A DNA stretch of 64,000 nt, taken from contig JADILM010000005.1 of assembly GCA_016617785.1 (NCBI GenBank), positions 744,001 through 808,000 of the forward strand, written 5' to 3'. Below, piece after piece: positions 25,629 to 37,832 of this stretch; the stretch's first letter is position 1; the number at the start of each line of letters is the position of its first letter. This stretch comes from Sporobolomyces roseus (taxonomy: Eukaryota; Basidiomycota; Microbotryomycetes; Sporidiobolales; Sporidiobolaceae). Both the position numbers and the translations under genes were made by a program. The notes below the pieces were generated by a model. It was not told the origin of the DNA. It did not search any database and saw only the letters and a list, made by a program, of their open reading frames with translations.

Positions 25629-26192
25629 ATATCGTAGGCGCCGGTTCTGAACCTGTAGATATTGTGAATATAAGCTTCGATTCGTTCGAAACTTGCGAAA
25701 GCGAAATACGAGTGAGAAGAGAAGATTGACAATATCTCTTCGATTTCATCCGATAACTCCTCCGTATGAAGAGTTGTCAAACCACTTCTCCATGATTTCG
25801 CACTCCATGCTCTGCGATGATAACGAGAAAAGAGTCCTTACGAGCGAAATTGTTGAGTGACCCCTTTAACTTCCCCTCTCTTTCCCACTTGATGATACAC
25901 GCTCTTTCAACCAATCAGTATCAAGAATAGAACCTCAAGCATCGACTGAGTAGGCGCGCAACGCTCTTTGTCTCGTCCTCGTCCTTCTCCTCTTCTCCTC
26001 CCCTCTCATCAACTCGCGCTTCCTCAATCTCCCCATAGCAAGCCTCGTGTTTCTCCTGAGTCTAAGTGAGTGATCTCTTGAGTACTCCAACTGTTCCATG
26101 TACTCATGAAGGCTTCAACCCACAGATCTCATTCCAATCTTCATTCAACCTCCTCCCATCCTTTCCCCATCTTCCCTCTCCTGTAGCGCCCG
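25629..26192. other. Intergenic
   Basis: Thioredoxin 3' flank, then a pyrimidine-rich leader of the next gene. Nothing else recognised. Confidence 0.45.
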
Positions 26193-28823
26193 ATGGGTGT
26201 ATCAGGTCTATGGGCCGAACTTGAACCCGCTCATTCCATCACGACTTGGTCTCAATTATCCGATTCCCATTTCAGATCCAACAAAGGAGGAGCTCGAGGT
26301 TTACGGGTGGGAATCGATTTGAGTTTGTGGTTGTGTCATGTAGAGAAGATGGATCAGATCGGAACGGACGAAGAAGGGAACTCGATTCATCCTGGAAAGT
26401 GAGCTCACCTTTACTCAAACCCTCTGTTTTCGCTCGATTCTGACTATGATTTGTTCTGAGGTGAGCTCACAGGAACGCAGATTTGAGGTGTATCTTCTAT
26501 CGTATCTGTCGATTACTTCAACGAGGGATACTAGCAATCTTTATCTTCGACGGACCTCAACGACCCTCCTGGAAACGAGGGAAATATATTGGGAAGAATT
26601 CACCATTCTCTCGCAACGATGCCGAATTGAAAGAGACGTTTGGATTGATGGGGATGGAATGGAGGATCGCAGCTGGGGAAGCCGAAGCTGAATTGGCAGA
26701 GATGACGGTTAGAGGAGAAATCGATGCGGTTCTTTCGGACGACGTCGATAATTTCTTGTTTGGAGCGAAAATGGTTATTCGAAACATGTCGAAGACTCTA
26801 TCGGCCAACAAGAGTAAAGTCGCACTCAAACGGAAAGCTACTCTACCAGAAACTTCTTCACCAATGAAACGAACTGCTTCTTTCGACGCCTCACTATCGA
26901 CTCAATACGAAGACGTTCCGGCAGCTTTCGATCGATCACTCGTCACTTTCTCTTACGACGATATACTTTCGACTACTGGACTCTGTAGGGAGGATATGAT
27001 CTTGGTTGCGCTGATGAGTGGAGGAGATTATTCAGAGGGGATCAAAGGATGTGGAGTAACCACGGCGAAGAAGTTGGCAGAAGCTGGATTCGGGAGGAAG
27101 TTGTTGAATGGTATCAAGTTGCTGGAGAAGGATCAGAACGCTCAACAAAGCTTCTTGCGGGATTGGAGGGAAGAGGTTGCCGAAGTACTCAGAACGAATC
27201 CATCGAGTAAGTTGGAGGGACTCTCTACTACTGCTATTGAGCTGACGTGGAAAACGATCTTGAGCTACAGAGCTGCTGAGCAAGAAGGATCCGAAACTAG
27301 CCGACAAGATTCTCGAATTAGACGACTGGCCCAAAATGCAGATTGTCAATAACTACGCTCGACCACGAGTCTCCCGAATCGGTTCCTACGATCCTCCTAC
27401 ATGGGACAACGACATCGATATCGAAGGATTGATTGAATTCGTCAGTGAGATGTTTGAATGGGGAAACGACCAAATCGTTTCGAAGTTCAGAAACAATCTT
27501 TGGGTCGGGATCTTGATGCGACAAATCCGAAGGACTGCACTCGATCAAGATCAAGGCCAACGATCGTTGACCACTCTCTCGCCCTCAGAACTCGTCCAAA
27601 CCGTCATCAACTTCAAGTGTGAATCTTCTACCGACTTCACTCCTTCCTATTCCCTTCACCTCGATTCGACCTCCTTCGATACCCTCATCAATCCTTTCCT
27701 TCCTCACTCTGATCCCTTCCCTTTCCCTCACTACGACCTTTATCCCGAAGAGCAAGCCGAACAACTCCGAGCACAGAGGAAGAGTCTAGGACGAGCGGTC
27801 GAGAAACCTCAAGAACCAAAGACTTCTACTTTCCGTCATTGGGTTCCGGTTGGATTCGTCGCGATTGATGAAGGGTGCAGGGCGAAAGTGAAAGAGTGGA
27901 GGGATGGGAAAGACAGGAAAGAAAGAGCGAAGGAGGAGTTGGAGGAGAGGAAAGCGGAGAGAGCTAGAGCGAAGGCAGAGGGAAGATCATCACCGGTCAA
28001 GAAGAAAGTCGTCGTGCCAAAGAGGGTGGATAGTGGAGGTAGCGGAAAGGTGAGGAGGAAGAAGGTTGAGAGTAGCGCGAGCGAGGCAGAAGAATCAGAG
28101 GAGAAAGAAGCGATCAAGGCGTCGAAAGTGAGACGGGAGGAGAAGCTTGCGGAAATGAGGAGGAGTGTATTAGCGAAAGGGAAAGGGAAAGAGGTTGCGA
28201 AGGAATCGGAAGATGTGTTTGGGAAACGAAGGACGAGAAACCAATCTAGCTCGATCACTCTCGACTCCTCCGATGTCGAAATCGTCGACTCGGCTCCTTC
28301 TACCTCTCGTCTCCGTACGAAATCGAACAAATCCCGTTCCCCTCCTTTCAACCTTCACAGCACTTTCAACTCGTCCAAATCAACTTCCGGTGTTTCGAAC
28401 AAGAAGACTCCTCCAACTTTATCCTCCGCCATCTTCTCGTCGACCAAGCCCTCCCATCTCGATCAACAGCCCCCTCCTGCTCGTCGAACGATTCGACCAC
28501 CTCCCTCTGATTCCGATTCCGATTCGGACGATGCACCTCCTCCTTCTTCGATTCCAACTACCTCGAAACACCTAGGCAAATCTACTCGCACCTCAAAAGC
28601 TCATTCCTCACCGCGGAAGACACGAACGCAGCTCATAGAATTGTCGTCGGATGAGGAGGAAGAAGAGTTGGAATCGCTCGAGGAGATCCTCAAGGGACGA
28701 ACGAAGCAGAAGCATAGTGCGGGATCACAGTATGGTAAAGAGAAAGGGAAGATAGCGTCATCAGAGGGAAGAGGAGGGAAGGAGAAGAAGAAAGAAGTCG
28801 AAACTCTTGTGTTGAGCGATTGA
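26193..28823 (+). CDS. XPG/Rad2-family structure-specific nuclease, GEN1/Yen1-like, copy 1
   Basis: Likely a Holliday-junction or flap nuclease acting in the nucleus. Exons 26193-26398, 26473-27206 and 27271-28823 sum to 2493 nt (830 residues). N-terminal nuclease block: MGVSGLWAELEP, then GLRVGIDLSLWL with the first catalytic Asp. Internal block: MEWRIAAGEAEAELAEM and DDVDNFLFGAKMVIRN, with the acidic metal ligands. H2TH part: MSGGDYSEGIKGCGVTTAKK. A chromodomain-like region, as found in GEN1 and Yen1, could follow but cannot be judged by eye. The C-terminal 300 residues are Ser/Lys-rich and disordered, with patches resembling SUMO-interaction motifs (DVEIVDS, IELSSDEEEE) and the final KKEVETLVLSD shared with copy 2 at 31089-33674. 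Confidence 0.87.
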
Positions 28824-29255
28824 GTTTGTGTCGTTTGTCCCGCTTTCTTGTCGATTCTTACTTTGTTGTCGTGATCTTTGTTTACAATGTGTTCCAACTC
28901 TCCGTGCCCGAATCTAACGAGGTCGAGAATCGCGAGACGCTTGCACAAGGAAGAATTTGATGGTGTTTGCGATTCGCAATAGGCACTCGGCTCGAAAGCC
29001 CGTCGATACGCAGCAGGCGAGCACGCTGAGTAGCTACTAAAGAAGCTTAGATTATCAACAAGATTGACGTACAAAGCACAGAAACAGCTAGGAACCAAAA
29101 GAGCACCTCGTCAAAACGAGACAGTGTTCGAGATCACAGTGAGAGGCACGATTTGAAGATTGTGACAAACTGTTCGGGTCGAGAGAGGCAAGCGAGTCAG
29201 GTCGTGGTCTCGAATGACTGAAAGAAAGAATCAGAACGTACGATTTAAGGTATAT
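28824..29255. other. Convergent intergenic region
   Basis: 3' flanks of GEN1-like copy 1 and F-box copy 2. No gene seen. Confidence 0.4.
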
Positions 29256-30392
29256 CTAAGTTTCTCTCTCGACCTCGAGCGAGAAATGTTTGGCGTTAGA
29301 GAAGAGTCGCTTCACTTTTTCTTCTTCACTCCGAGGGAGATTGCGAAGTTTCAGAGTTGCACTGATAATCGAGGGAAAGCTAATACTGCCGAACATTCCG
29401 CTTGAAGTCCAGCATTCTCGCGAAGAGTGACGTCTCTCGGAGCGGGGTCTCGTGTACATTGTGAGTTTGAGGTGTGTGAGCGTGTCTGCCGATCCTACAA
29501 GGAGAGATTCCGTTATCTCCCAATAGAAGGAGTTGGAATCCGATGATATGTTGATAATCGAGAGTCGCTGTAGGTTGCTCCAAGTCGGTGTATCGAACAT
29601 ATCGAAGTCGTTCAGGTCGCGCGAATAATGGTAGATGGTCAAGTCTCGCAGGAGGGGAAAGTTGGATGGCGTCGACTCAAAGATTTCGGCGAGAGAGATG
29701 CTGGGGAGATTGACTCGTAGCTTGTTGACTCGCGGCCCCTTAATGTTGTCGAGGAGTTGCAGAACATCGTCGCCTGGTACATCGCCGGATTCGCCCATAT
29801 CGCGCAGCTCGGCCCACAGTCCATTCTCCAAATTGTCATCGTGATTCTCGTCCTTCGACCTTTTTCCAACTTCAATCTCTGTCACGTAAGCCATGTAGTC
29901 TGAGATCAGGGGCAGCCATTGTCTCCTCTCTTCGTCTACTTCCTTCATCCTTTCTTCCACAACTAATTTCCCAGTAGCCCCAGCAGTTTCCGGGATCCAC
30001 TCGTACATTCCGGCCTCGATCGTCTCCTCTGCACCGTGCTCTTCATATTCACGTATCTCGGCGCCATGATGATGATCGATCAAATCCCTCTGACGTTCCA
30101 TGAAGCTCTTGGGAGTCGGAATCTCGAAAGCGAAGTGAATCGATTTGACCTCTTTCGTCAGATTATACTCGTTGATGAAATCGAGGAAACCCTGAATGGA
30201 AGTAGAAGGACGATCGTAATGGCGGATGAGGTAAGGGAGTGAGAGAGAACGCCATCGCTTGTCGACGAGGTTGAAAGGAGTGAAAATCGAGTTGATGCTG
30301 ATCGGGTAGTAGAGAGGGTTTGAGCGGAGGGAGGTGTAGAGAGATTCGAAGATGTGAGTCACTAGCTCGTTAGGGAAGAAGGGAGTGGGCAT
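29256..30392 (-). CDS. F-box-like protein, copy 2 (378 residues)
   Basis: Paralogue of the gene at 11981-13126, in opposite orientation and lying between the two GEN1-like genes. The F-box region is almost unchanged (PTPFFPNELVTHIFESLYTS, then LVDKRWRSLSLPYLIRHYDR), whereas the central 200 residues differ more, with an acidic insert (EEHGAEETIEAGMYEW). The end is LPRSEEEKVKRLFSNAKHFS. Again a single coding exon, with the same probable 5'UTR intron upstream. Divergence concentrated in the putative target-binding part would suit a change of substrate; this is inference. Confidence 0.75.
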   Translation of the reverse strand: MPTPFFPNELVTHIFESLYTSLRSNPLYYPISINSIFTPFNLVDKRWRSLSLPYLIRHYDRPSTSIQGFLDFINEYNLTKEVKSIHFAFEIPTPKSFMERQRDLIDHHHGAEIREYEEHGAEETIEAGMYEWIPETAGATGKLVVEERMKEVDEERRQWLPLISDYMAYVTEIEVGKRSKDENHDDNLENGLWAELRDMGESGDVPGDDVLQLLDNIKGPRVNKLRVNLPSISLAEIFESTPSNFPLLRDLTIYHYSRDLNDFDMFDTPTWSNLQRLSIINISSDSNSFYWEITESLLVGSADTLTHLKLTMYTRPRSERRHSSRECWTSSGMFGSISFPSIISATLKLRNLPRSEEEKVKRLFSNAKHFSLEVERET

Positions 30393-30610
30393 CCTGAGGG
30401 GGGAAAGGGAAGGGAGAAGAAGGAAAGGGGAACCGGCGGGAGGAAGTTCTGTTTGAAAGAGGCGAGATCGAGCTGTATCTTCTACTGGGTCTACCTAAAA
30501 AGCTATAGAATGTACTAAGTGGTCCAGATAGTCTCCTAGTGGAGATGGAAGATGAGAACTCACGCGACACGAGTTCAATTGATCAAGTCGATTGCTGGGA
30601 CTTGAAATGA
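30393..30610 (-). repeat. Duplicated promoter/5'UTR segment of the F-box paralogues
   Basis: Read on the minus strand, this leader matches the segment before F-box copy 1 (about 11775-11980). Shared pieces include TAGACCCAGTAGAAGATACA, CTCCCGCCGGTTCCCCTTTC, a GTGAGTTC donor and an AACAG acceptor. The duplication therefore covers about 1.3-1.4 kb per copy, coding region included. Confidence 0.75.
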
Positions 30611-31088
30611 GTGTGGATCGCTTTTGATCGTTCAAGATGACAATCGAGACTCTACAGGGGGTCGGCAAGGCTGTTTGGGTCGACTGAGCAGAGCAAGTGA
30701 GTGGTAGCAGCAAAGAGAAAAATCGCGCAACTTTTTCTATTTCGCCTTTACCACAATTCGAGGAAGACTCAGAATAGGTCTAGGAAGACATAGAGATCTC
30801 CGAGATCGCCCCACAATCCTCAGTATCAAGCCATCAATCCCCCTCGTCTTCTCCCTCACTCTTTCTCCACATTTCCTCTTCAAGCTCTCACAAGTCTTAC
30901 AGCAAGTTGTACTAGCCTTCTGGCTACACGTGAGCATTATATAACTCCTCTGCGATATACTACATGTGCTCAAATGTCTTACCTTACAGTCCTCGCTCTC
31001 TCTCATCACTCAACCAACCCTAGATCTCCATCTTTCCTTTCCACCTCCCTATCAAGCTAAATAAGACTCAGTCTCGCCACTTCCGAGG
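30611..31088. other. Divergent intergenic region between F-box copy 2 and GEN1-like copy 2
   Basis: No gene recognised. The right half is the leader of the next plus-strand gene. Confidence 0.4.
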
Positions 31089-33674
31089 ATGGGAGTACAG
31101 GGATTATGGGACGAAGTAAAAGCAGCTAGGGAAACGACTACCTGGAGTCAACTCTCAGATTCGCATTTTCGGTCGAACGAGTCGGGAGCGAGAGGATTGA
31201 GGGTGGGGATAGACCTCAGCATTTGGATCTATCAAGCCAAGAAGACGACCTCGCTTCAGAATGATGATGGAGAGCATGTCAATGCTGGAGCGTGAGTAGC
31301 GTTTTTTCGTCTCCTTTGATCTTGGATTGCTACTGATCCTGATCGACTCCGCAGGAACGCTGATTTGAGGACTATCTTCTATCGAACGTGCGAACTCCTC
31401 CGTCGAGGGATTTTGGCAGTCTTTGTGGCCGATGGAAAGGCTCGACCAGAATTCAAACGAGGAAAGAAGAGAGCGGGAGACAGTGGGGAATGGGAGTCGA
31501 AAGTCAATAAGCTGTTCAACATGTTCAGGCTTATGGGAATGGAAGTCAGAAGGGCACCTGGAGAAGCTGAGGCAGAGTTGGCAGTGATGGCGAAACGAGG
31601 AGAGATTGATGCGGTGCTCTCGGTAAGCTCAAATGATCTGCACTCTCTCCGTCTCGTATAACACTCACACATTGTACTATCGATACAGGATGACGTCGAT
31701 AGCTTTCTCTTCGGTTCACCTCTCGTATGACTTGAATCGACTCTCGCCTCTTCCAACGCTTTCACTAAAATGTCTTGATCTACACAGCTCATCCGCATCC
31801 CGCCAACTGTCAGTTCAAAAGCGAAGTCTGATGCCGCTATCTCTACCTCAAATCGAACTCCCTCGATCGAAGAAGCACTTTCCGAACTGTATCCTCCGAT
31901 CGAACAAGACTACAAAGGCATCATTCACACATACTCCCTCGACACGATCAAAAGGAAAACAGGGTGGATGCAAGACGACATGATTTTCTTCGCTTTGTTC
32001 TCGGGAGGAGATTATGGCATTGGTTTGGCGGGATGCGGTGCGGTGCTGGTGAAAGCGCTGATTAGGGGAGGGTACGCTAGGAGACTTATGGATCAGATCA
32101 GGAATACGGTAGGATACGGAGAAGCGCGAGCAAAACGGTTGAAGGAGTGGAGAGAGGAAGTGGCAGAAGTCTTCAGGACGAATCCCGACAGACTCTTCGA
32201 CTCGAAACACCCCGCTCTCGCTCAGACTCTATCCGATATGGACAACTTTCCCGACACGTCTATCATCGATTCTTACCTCTTCCCTCTCGTTTCCGATCCC
32301 AATTCCAGCAATTACACCGTTCCAACTTGGAATGCAGACGTGAATCTCAAGCAACTCATCCCTTTCGTCAGCCGACTCTTCGAATGGGGACACGAACAAG
32401 TCATCTGCAAGTTCAGGAGCAAGGTTTGGATTGGTATCTTGATGAGGCAGTTGAGGAGGAAAGCTCTCGAACTAGACGGCGGACGCAAAATCACTTCTCT
32501 CGCCCGTGTCAAGAGCATCGTCGCCTACTCTTCCGCTTCGACGACCGACTTCGCTCCTTCGTACTCCGTCCATCTCGACTCGACCATCTACGATTCCCTC
32601 ATCACTCCCTGTCTTCCCAAAATCGACCCATTCCCTTTCCCAGATTACGACTCTCTCACCACTTCCGAAGTAGAACGAATCAAGGAGGAACGGAAGAAAG
32701 CGGGTAAAGCACAGAACTCACCGAAAGCACCCGAGACTGGCGACTTCCGATTCTACGTTCCCGTTGGTTTCATCGCTGTCGACGAGGACTGCAGAGGGAA
32801 AGTGAAGAAGTGGGGGCAAGGGGTCGAAAGGCAGAAGAAACGAAAGGAAGGGAAGGTTGATGATGCTGAGGACTCGGACGAACGGGATGCGAACGATGCG
32901 AAGGAGGAGAGGGAGAAGAAGAAGCAGGCTCAGATGAGGGAGGAGATGCGAGCTAGAGCGGGAATGAAGGGGAAGGAGAAGGAGAAGGAGCAGGAGAAGG
33001 AGAAGGAGAAGGAGAAGGAGAAGGGCAAGGAGAACTCAGTCGTCGGTCCGATCCAGAAGAAACGGAAAATAGTCGAATCTACGAAATCCTCGACTACTTC
33101 CAAGATGATCCCTTCCGCTACCTCGCAAGATTCCGATACCGTGATCGCCGAATCAAATCCTCCAGCCCAGCCGATATCTCGTCTTCGTAGACCACCGAAG
33201 AAGTCAGTTCCGAGCCTCAGCAATTCGTTCGCTCTATCGAAACCCTCCTCCTTCGCCTCTGCTTCGACCTCAAAGAAACCCTCTTCTCCAATCGTTCTCT
33301 CATCTGTATCGTCGTCTCCCTCTTCCGCTTCCTCCTCGCTGTCGTTCACCAAGTCGTCAAGAAAACGATCCCTCACTTCGAATACTTCTCCAGATACCAC
33401 CATCGACTTCGATGCTGACACCACGACCTCCATCGTCAAGAAGCGCCGACTGTCGACCCCTCCTGCACATCTCACCAGTGACGACGGCGAAAGAGTCGGA
33501 AAAGAGCTTGAGAACGATTCAGGAATCGTTTCCTCGTCGTTCATGGCGGACGATTTCGACATCTTCACGCGACCACGCGAGAGTGCAACTCTCTCATGTC
33601 TGCAAGAACTGAAAGATGCAGGATATCTCAGGAAGAAGGAGGTAGAAACCCTCGTTTTGTCAGATTCGGATTAG
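31089..33674 (+). CDS. XPG/Rad2-family nuclease, GEN1/Yen1-like, copy 2
   Basis: Paralogue of 26193-28823. Exons 31089-31291, 31355-31622, 31689-31724 (36 nt) and 31788-33674 sum to 2394 nt (797 residues). Same catalytic frame: MGVQGLWDEVKA, GLRVGIDLSIWI, VRRAPGEAEAELAVMAKRG, DDVDSFLFGSPLLIRIPPT and FSGGDYGIGLAGCGAVLVKA. Two introns near the second catalytic block are absent from copy 1, and copy 1's third-exon boundary is absent here. The C-terminal region holds a long Lys/Glu repeat (about 32960-33035), Ser-rich stretches and the tail RKKEVETLVLSDSD. All acidic ligands seem kept, so both copies should be active. Confidence 0.87.
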
Positions 33675-33894
33675 CAGAATTTGTCCTTACTATCCAAGTT
33701 TTTTGTTGTTTTACCCCAATTACGCATGTTTGCGACTCATGTCGTCGTTGTTTCTTTCCCGCCTGTAGTCGTTCGTCGAGATCGATTGACTTTTGCGAGT
33801 TGCGAAATCATTTGATTTCGGAAACTTCCGCCTAAATCGCTTCTGTTCTTCTCTTCCTTCACTCCAACAAGCCTCTCCACCTCCGATCTTAACG

Positions 33895-34679
33895 ATGGCC
33901 TCCGAATCTACACGCTCATGGGACCTGTACCCTGTCACTGAAGAGAACTCGAAAACAACGATTCCCGATCTCCTCGACCTAATCAAGGCTCTCGCACTCT
34001 ACGAAAAGGATCCGGATGCAGTTGAAGCTACTCCAGAGCTACTGAGGAATGCTCTCTTCGGAGAGGAAGCCAAGGGAGGAAGGAAATTTGCCGAGTGTGT
34101 TCTGGCGTATCGAGGTGGAGAACCGGGGAAGGAGGGCAGCGAACCGGTTGGAATGGCTGTTTACTTGTATGTTCTGCCTTCTCTAGTCTCTCAAGCGGAT
34201 ACACGAGCTAATCTGAAGATTCCTCTCGTTCGCTCCCCCACTTCCTTTCGAAAACTCCCCTTCTCCTTTCTCACTCGACATCTTTCGATCCGTCTCATTC
34301 GACATCAACTACAATGACACTCTACCTTCTCTTTGACCACGACATCGATCGGCTTCCCTCGTCCTCACTATTCCAACTTTCCCTTTTCGCAAAATCGACA
34401 ATTCGCAGCTACACTTTCTCAACATGGACGGGACGAGGAGGACTGTACCTCGAAGATCTATTCGTGACGGAATCTATGAGAGGTCAGGGAGTAGGAAAAG
34501 CGTTGTTCGGATACTTGGGGAAACTGTGCAAGGATTTAGAATTACCTCGAATGGATTGGGTCGTTTTGGATTGGAACACTCCCGCTCAAGAGGTGTATCA
34601 TCGAATGGGTGCACGCCACAAGAAGGAATGGTGGGGGATGAGGCTAGAGGGAGAATCTCTGGCGAAGCTTGCACAGTAG
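33895..34679 (+). CDS. GNAT N-acetyltransferase, spermidine/diamine acetyltransferase-like
   Basis: Transfers acetyl from acetyl-CoA to an amine; polyamines are the likely substrate from the family. Two exons, 33895-34166 and 34409-34679, sum to 543 nt (180 residues). After splicing the sequence reads VGMAVYFYTFSTWTGRGGLY, LEDLFVTESMRGQGVGKALF (acetyl-CoA loop R-G-x-G-V-G-K-A) and WVVLDWNTPAQEVYHRMGA, all hallmarks of the SSAT-type GNAT group. The intron is 242 nt, longer than most here. It ends 169 bp before the stop codon of the convergent TPR gene. Confidence 0.88.
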
Positions 34680-34847
34680 AGAATAGAAATGCATAGAGCA
34701 CTCTGTCAGATTGTTGTCCGGTAATCGAGAGAACGGGCATGAAGAAGAACAACGTCGTCGGACGCCTCAGACAAAGTACGTCTCCCTTAGCGATTCTCAC
34801 GGTCGATGGCAAAGCGTAATCGAGAAAAAGAAGCCTCAAGTTGCAGA

Positions 34848-37183
34848 CTACGATCTGATCTCGTCCAACAGCTTCTTTGCGTTGTCGCTCATTCCCTTGA
34901 CATTGATGACTTCGGGATCTCCCGAGAAACCTAGGTCGTTGAGGTGTTTCTGGGCTGCGGTGGCCCAATCAAAGGAGGACGGCATGTTGCGAACGTTGAC
35001 GATCAAGTTGGGCGGTAGAATGCGATTGATGTCTTTCGAATCAAAAGCTGTAGCTCTTCGTAATGTCTCTATGTTGTCAACAGCAGAATCACGAGCCGCG
35101 TCAGTCCCACAGCGCATTTCGCTGACTGCACAGCCAAAAGCAAGGTCAGTCAGCTCGAGAAGCGCGTACTCCGCGACACATCGGAAGAGGGACGTACAGA
35201 AGCGATCACGTTCTTCCTCCAATTGTAGCGCTTGCTTCTCGAGGTCGAAGATCCTAGCGACTGTATCGCCCCCTGATCGCAAGTGCCTGTTCACGAAGTT
35301 GAGTCGGTCAGTCGAGCGTAGCTTCGTTACGAAAGAGAGGTACGTACTGTTGAATACTTCTCCACATCATCACTGCTTTGCGGTAGTAGTCATCGGGAAG
35401 AAGCTTGAGAGCGAGATCATAGTAGCGACTTGATTTCTTCGCGAGAACTAAATCGCATGTCGCTATTTGACCTGGGGAGACTTCGTCGAAAGGTACTGCA
35501 GCACGACGACCCGAGGTAAAAGCTAGAGCGATGTAAGCACGAGCGATAGGCATGAGCTACACGACCATCGCCAAGGGTCAATCGTTTTCGGGATGAGCAG
35601 GGAAAGAATGGGGAAAACTCACGTGATAAGCGAAACGATTGACGTCGGAAAGATCGCTGGGCCAGGATCGGCGAGGATTATTCTTGATGATGGAGTGAGC
35701 GACGAGATCTATTGCGTCGAGCGAGATAACGGGAGAATTTCCGATTTGTTCAGTATGAATCGTAGTTTCGATGTATAGCTCTATCCGTCAGGAGTAAGTC
35801 GCTGAAGCTGAGCTTGAAGGTAGAGAGATCTGGAAGAACCGGTAGCTCTCGCTTCGATCAGTCGGATTCGCTTTGAACCGTAAGTGTCCTCATCTTGTGT
35901 TGAGAACTCTTCTCCCCATTCTCGTTTACCTTCGACTAGAAGGTCTCGCGCTAGTTCGAGATCCGAGATTGCCGCTCCTGTGCGTGCTGCGTTCACAGTG
36001 AGTCGTCGTCAGCCTCGGGCGAGAGTGAGTGGACGAACTGAAGTTTTTCTTCAACGACTTCGACCAAGAGTTCACGATACACCAGCTCGAGATGATCGAT
36101 ACAATAGACATAATGCTGATGATGGATTTCAACGTTCGTCAGCTCCGAAGGACGTATGGCGGTTGAAGAACTCACCGAATCCACCCTTCTCTCTCCATCC
36201 TCTTTCGGAGATCAGCGATGATTGCGGTCGCAGTCCAGCGCGTGACTTTGAAGTACTTTGATACATCTGCTACATCCCACTCGCGGATATTGAGCTTGCC
36301 TAACTTGTCGTAAGGTGAAATGTCGGGTGTTCGTATCTCAAAAACAACGCCCATCGGATCGAGAAGCAGTGCTTCTGCGATTGTTGTTCATCATGAGCAA
36401 AACGATCTGGAGGGAGAAAACGAGAGAAAGGAACTCACGAGCGATGAAGTTGCTTGCTGGAGAGAATTCCATCATTTCGCACCCTTCTTCGGAAACGATC
36501 ACGATAGCACAGTCGAGAGCAAAGATTCCCTTCGAGCAGAAATCGAGAGCGTGAAGCAAGAAATCTATGCCTCCTCCGGGCTTGACAGTGAAGCTATGTG
36601 CACGCTTCTCGATCTCGAGTTTCGTGGTCCACGCTGTTGACATGGCGCAGACCAAACCATCGGATCCCTTTCGACTAGCATCAAACTCGGGTGAAGCCAT
36701 AGCAGCTTTGCCGATTTCATCTATTGCTGATTGATAGCGTTCTCGGGCTGCGACATCGCTAGTCTCCTTGATCGCTCGAGCATCTGCGAAAGAAACACTT
36801 CAGACGCGGCTCTTCGAGACGAATGTAGGAAATACTCACAGCTAGTCTGTGCGAGTTCGTACTGCTTCAGTCTGAAGTAGGCTTCTCCCCATCGAGCGAA
36901 TCCTTTCGAGTAATGTTTGTCTTTGCAAATGGCTTGGTGAGCATCTTCTTGAGCTGCTTCAAATGAGGGTGATCAATAGAGTAGCTTCGAAATGCTCCAG
37001 AATGAACGTACCTTCGACAGGTCTATCGAGGCGCAATAAAGCAGCGGCACGATTGGAAAGAATTCGAGAAGTTGCGATAGGATCTGTCTCAAACTCGAGC
37101 GCTTCACTATAGACTTTGAAGGCTTTCTCGTATTCCTTGTTCGCATAGTGTAGATTGCCGAGAGTTTTGAGAGCATCAGACAT
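34848..37183 (-). CDS. TPR-domain protein, tandem copy 1
   Basis: Function unknown. The start MSDALKTLGNLHYANKEYEK opens a tetratricopeptide repeat, followed by AFKVYSEALEFETDPIATSR and RILSNRAAALLRLDRP, then a further TPR-like segment (HYSKGFARWGEAYFRLKQYE). The remaining 450 or so residues are helical with blocks also found in the neighbour: GIDFLLHALDF, VSKYFKVTRWTATAIIADLR, DLELARDLLVEGKREWGEEF, YYDLALKLLPDDYYRKAVMM. About ten exons, so internal boundaries are approximate. A 258-nt 5'UTR intron (37191-37448, minus strand) precedes the ATG. TPR proteins are scaffolds, often for chaperones; no catalytic motif is visible. Confidence 0.72.
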
Positions 37184-37832
37184 TGTTCATCTGCGCATGG
37201 TTGCGAGTCATGCGAAACGAGCGAGTGAAGTCAGCGAATGGTCCCATCTCAGCTTGAGTAACGCTCGAAGCCGGTCTTCATGGTCTCTAAAGCATCTCTT
37301 AGCACATCAATCCCAGTCTCGCTCTCCTCTGTGATGCCGTCGCTGTCTTATTCCCCTCATTCAACCTCCATCTCGGATCCTCGATTTTTCTTCTCCTTGC
37401 TGTCCTGGTACACCGCTCACTACCTGTAATGAGTGATAGGATACTTACCGATCTTCAAGTGTTGTCTTGAGGTACTGAACTGCTGTGTAGTCGAATGAAC
37501 GTGAAGGGAAGGGAAACAACCTTCCCTCTCTGTCCTTCCTCAACTTCAGTCAAGTTGGCCAAAGAGGGTAGTGTCCAGGGACTCTCGAAATGAGGCGCGC
37601 AAGTTTGAAGCTGATCTCGGAGTGGTCAGAATAATATCGGTTTCTTTGACGACTTTCGGTTCACGACGTCCGTTCAAGCATTCAGGTTAACCCCGATCAC
37701 TGAACTCTACTCGCCCTGACGTTACGACTCACAAGCTAGATAGGGGAAGAAAGAAACTGTGTTCGTTGCGTAAAAGGAACAACTACAAAAGACTTATTTC
37801 GCAAAACTTCCTTTGAGACTTCAAGCGTTCGA
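37184..37832 (-). promoter_or_regulatory. Leader, 5'UTR intron and promoter of TPR copy 1
   Basis: The intron at 37191-37448 has donor GTAAGTAT and acceptor GCGCAG on the minus strand. The exon before it and its flank resemble the corresponding region of TPR copy 2 near 40560-40650 (shared GTCGAATGAA and ACAACCTT pieces). No other gene seen. Confidence 0.5.

Noticed and set aside
27836..28351. Long minus-strand frame (171 codons) opposite GEN1-like copy 1
   Set aside because: Ser/Leu/Phe-rich mirror of the Lys/Glu/Ser-rich disordered tail on the other strand; no ATG-led conserved sequence.
32960..33035. Lys/Glu-coding repeat in GEN1-like copy 2 as a mobile or satellite repeat
   Set aside because: It is in frame, confined to the disordered tail and is ordinary low-complexity coding DNA.
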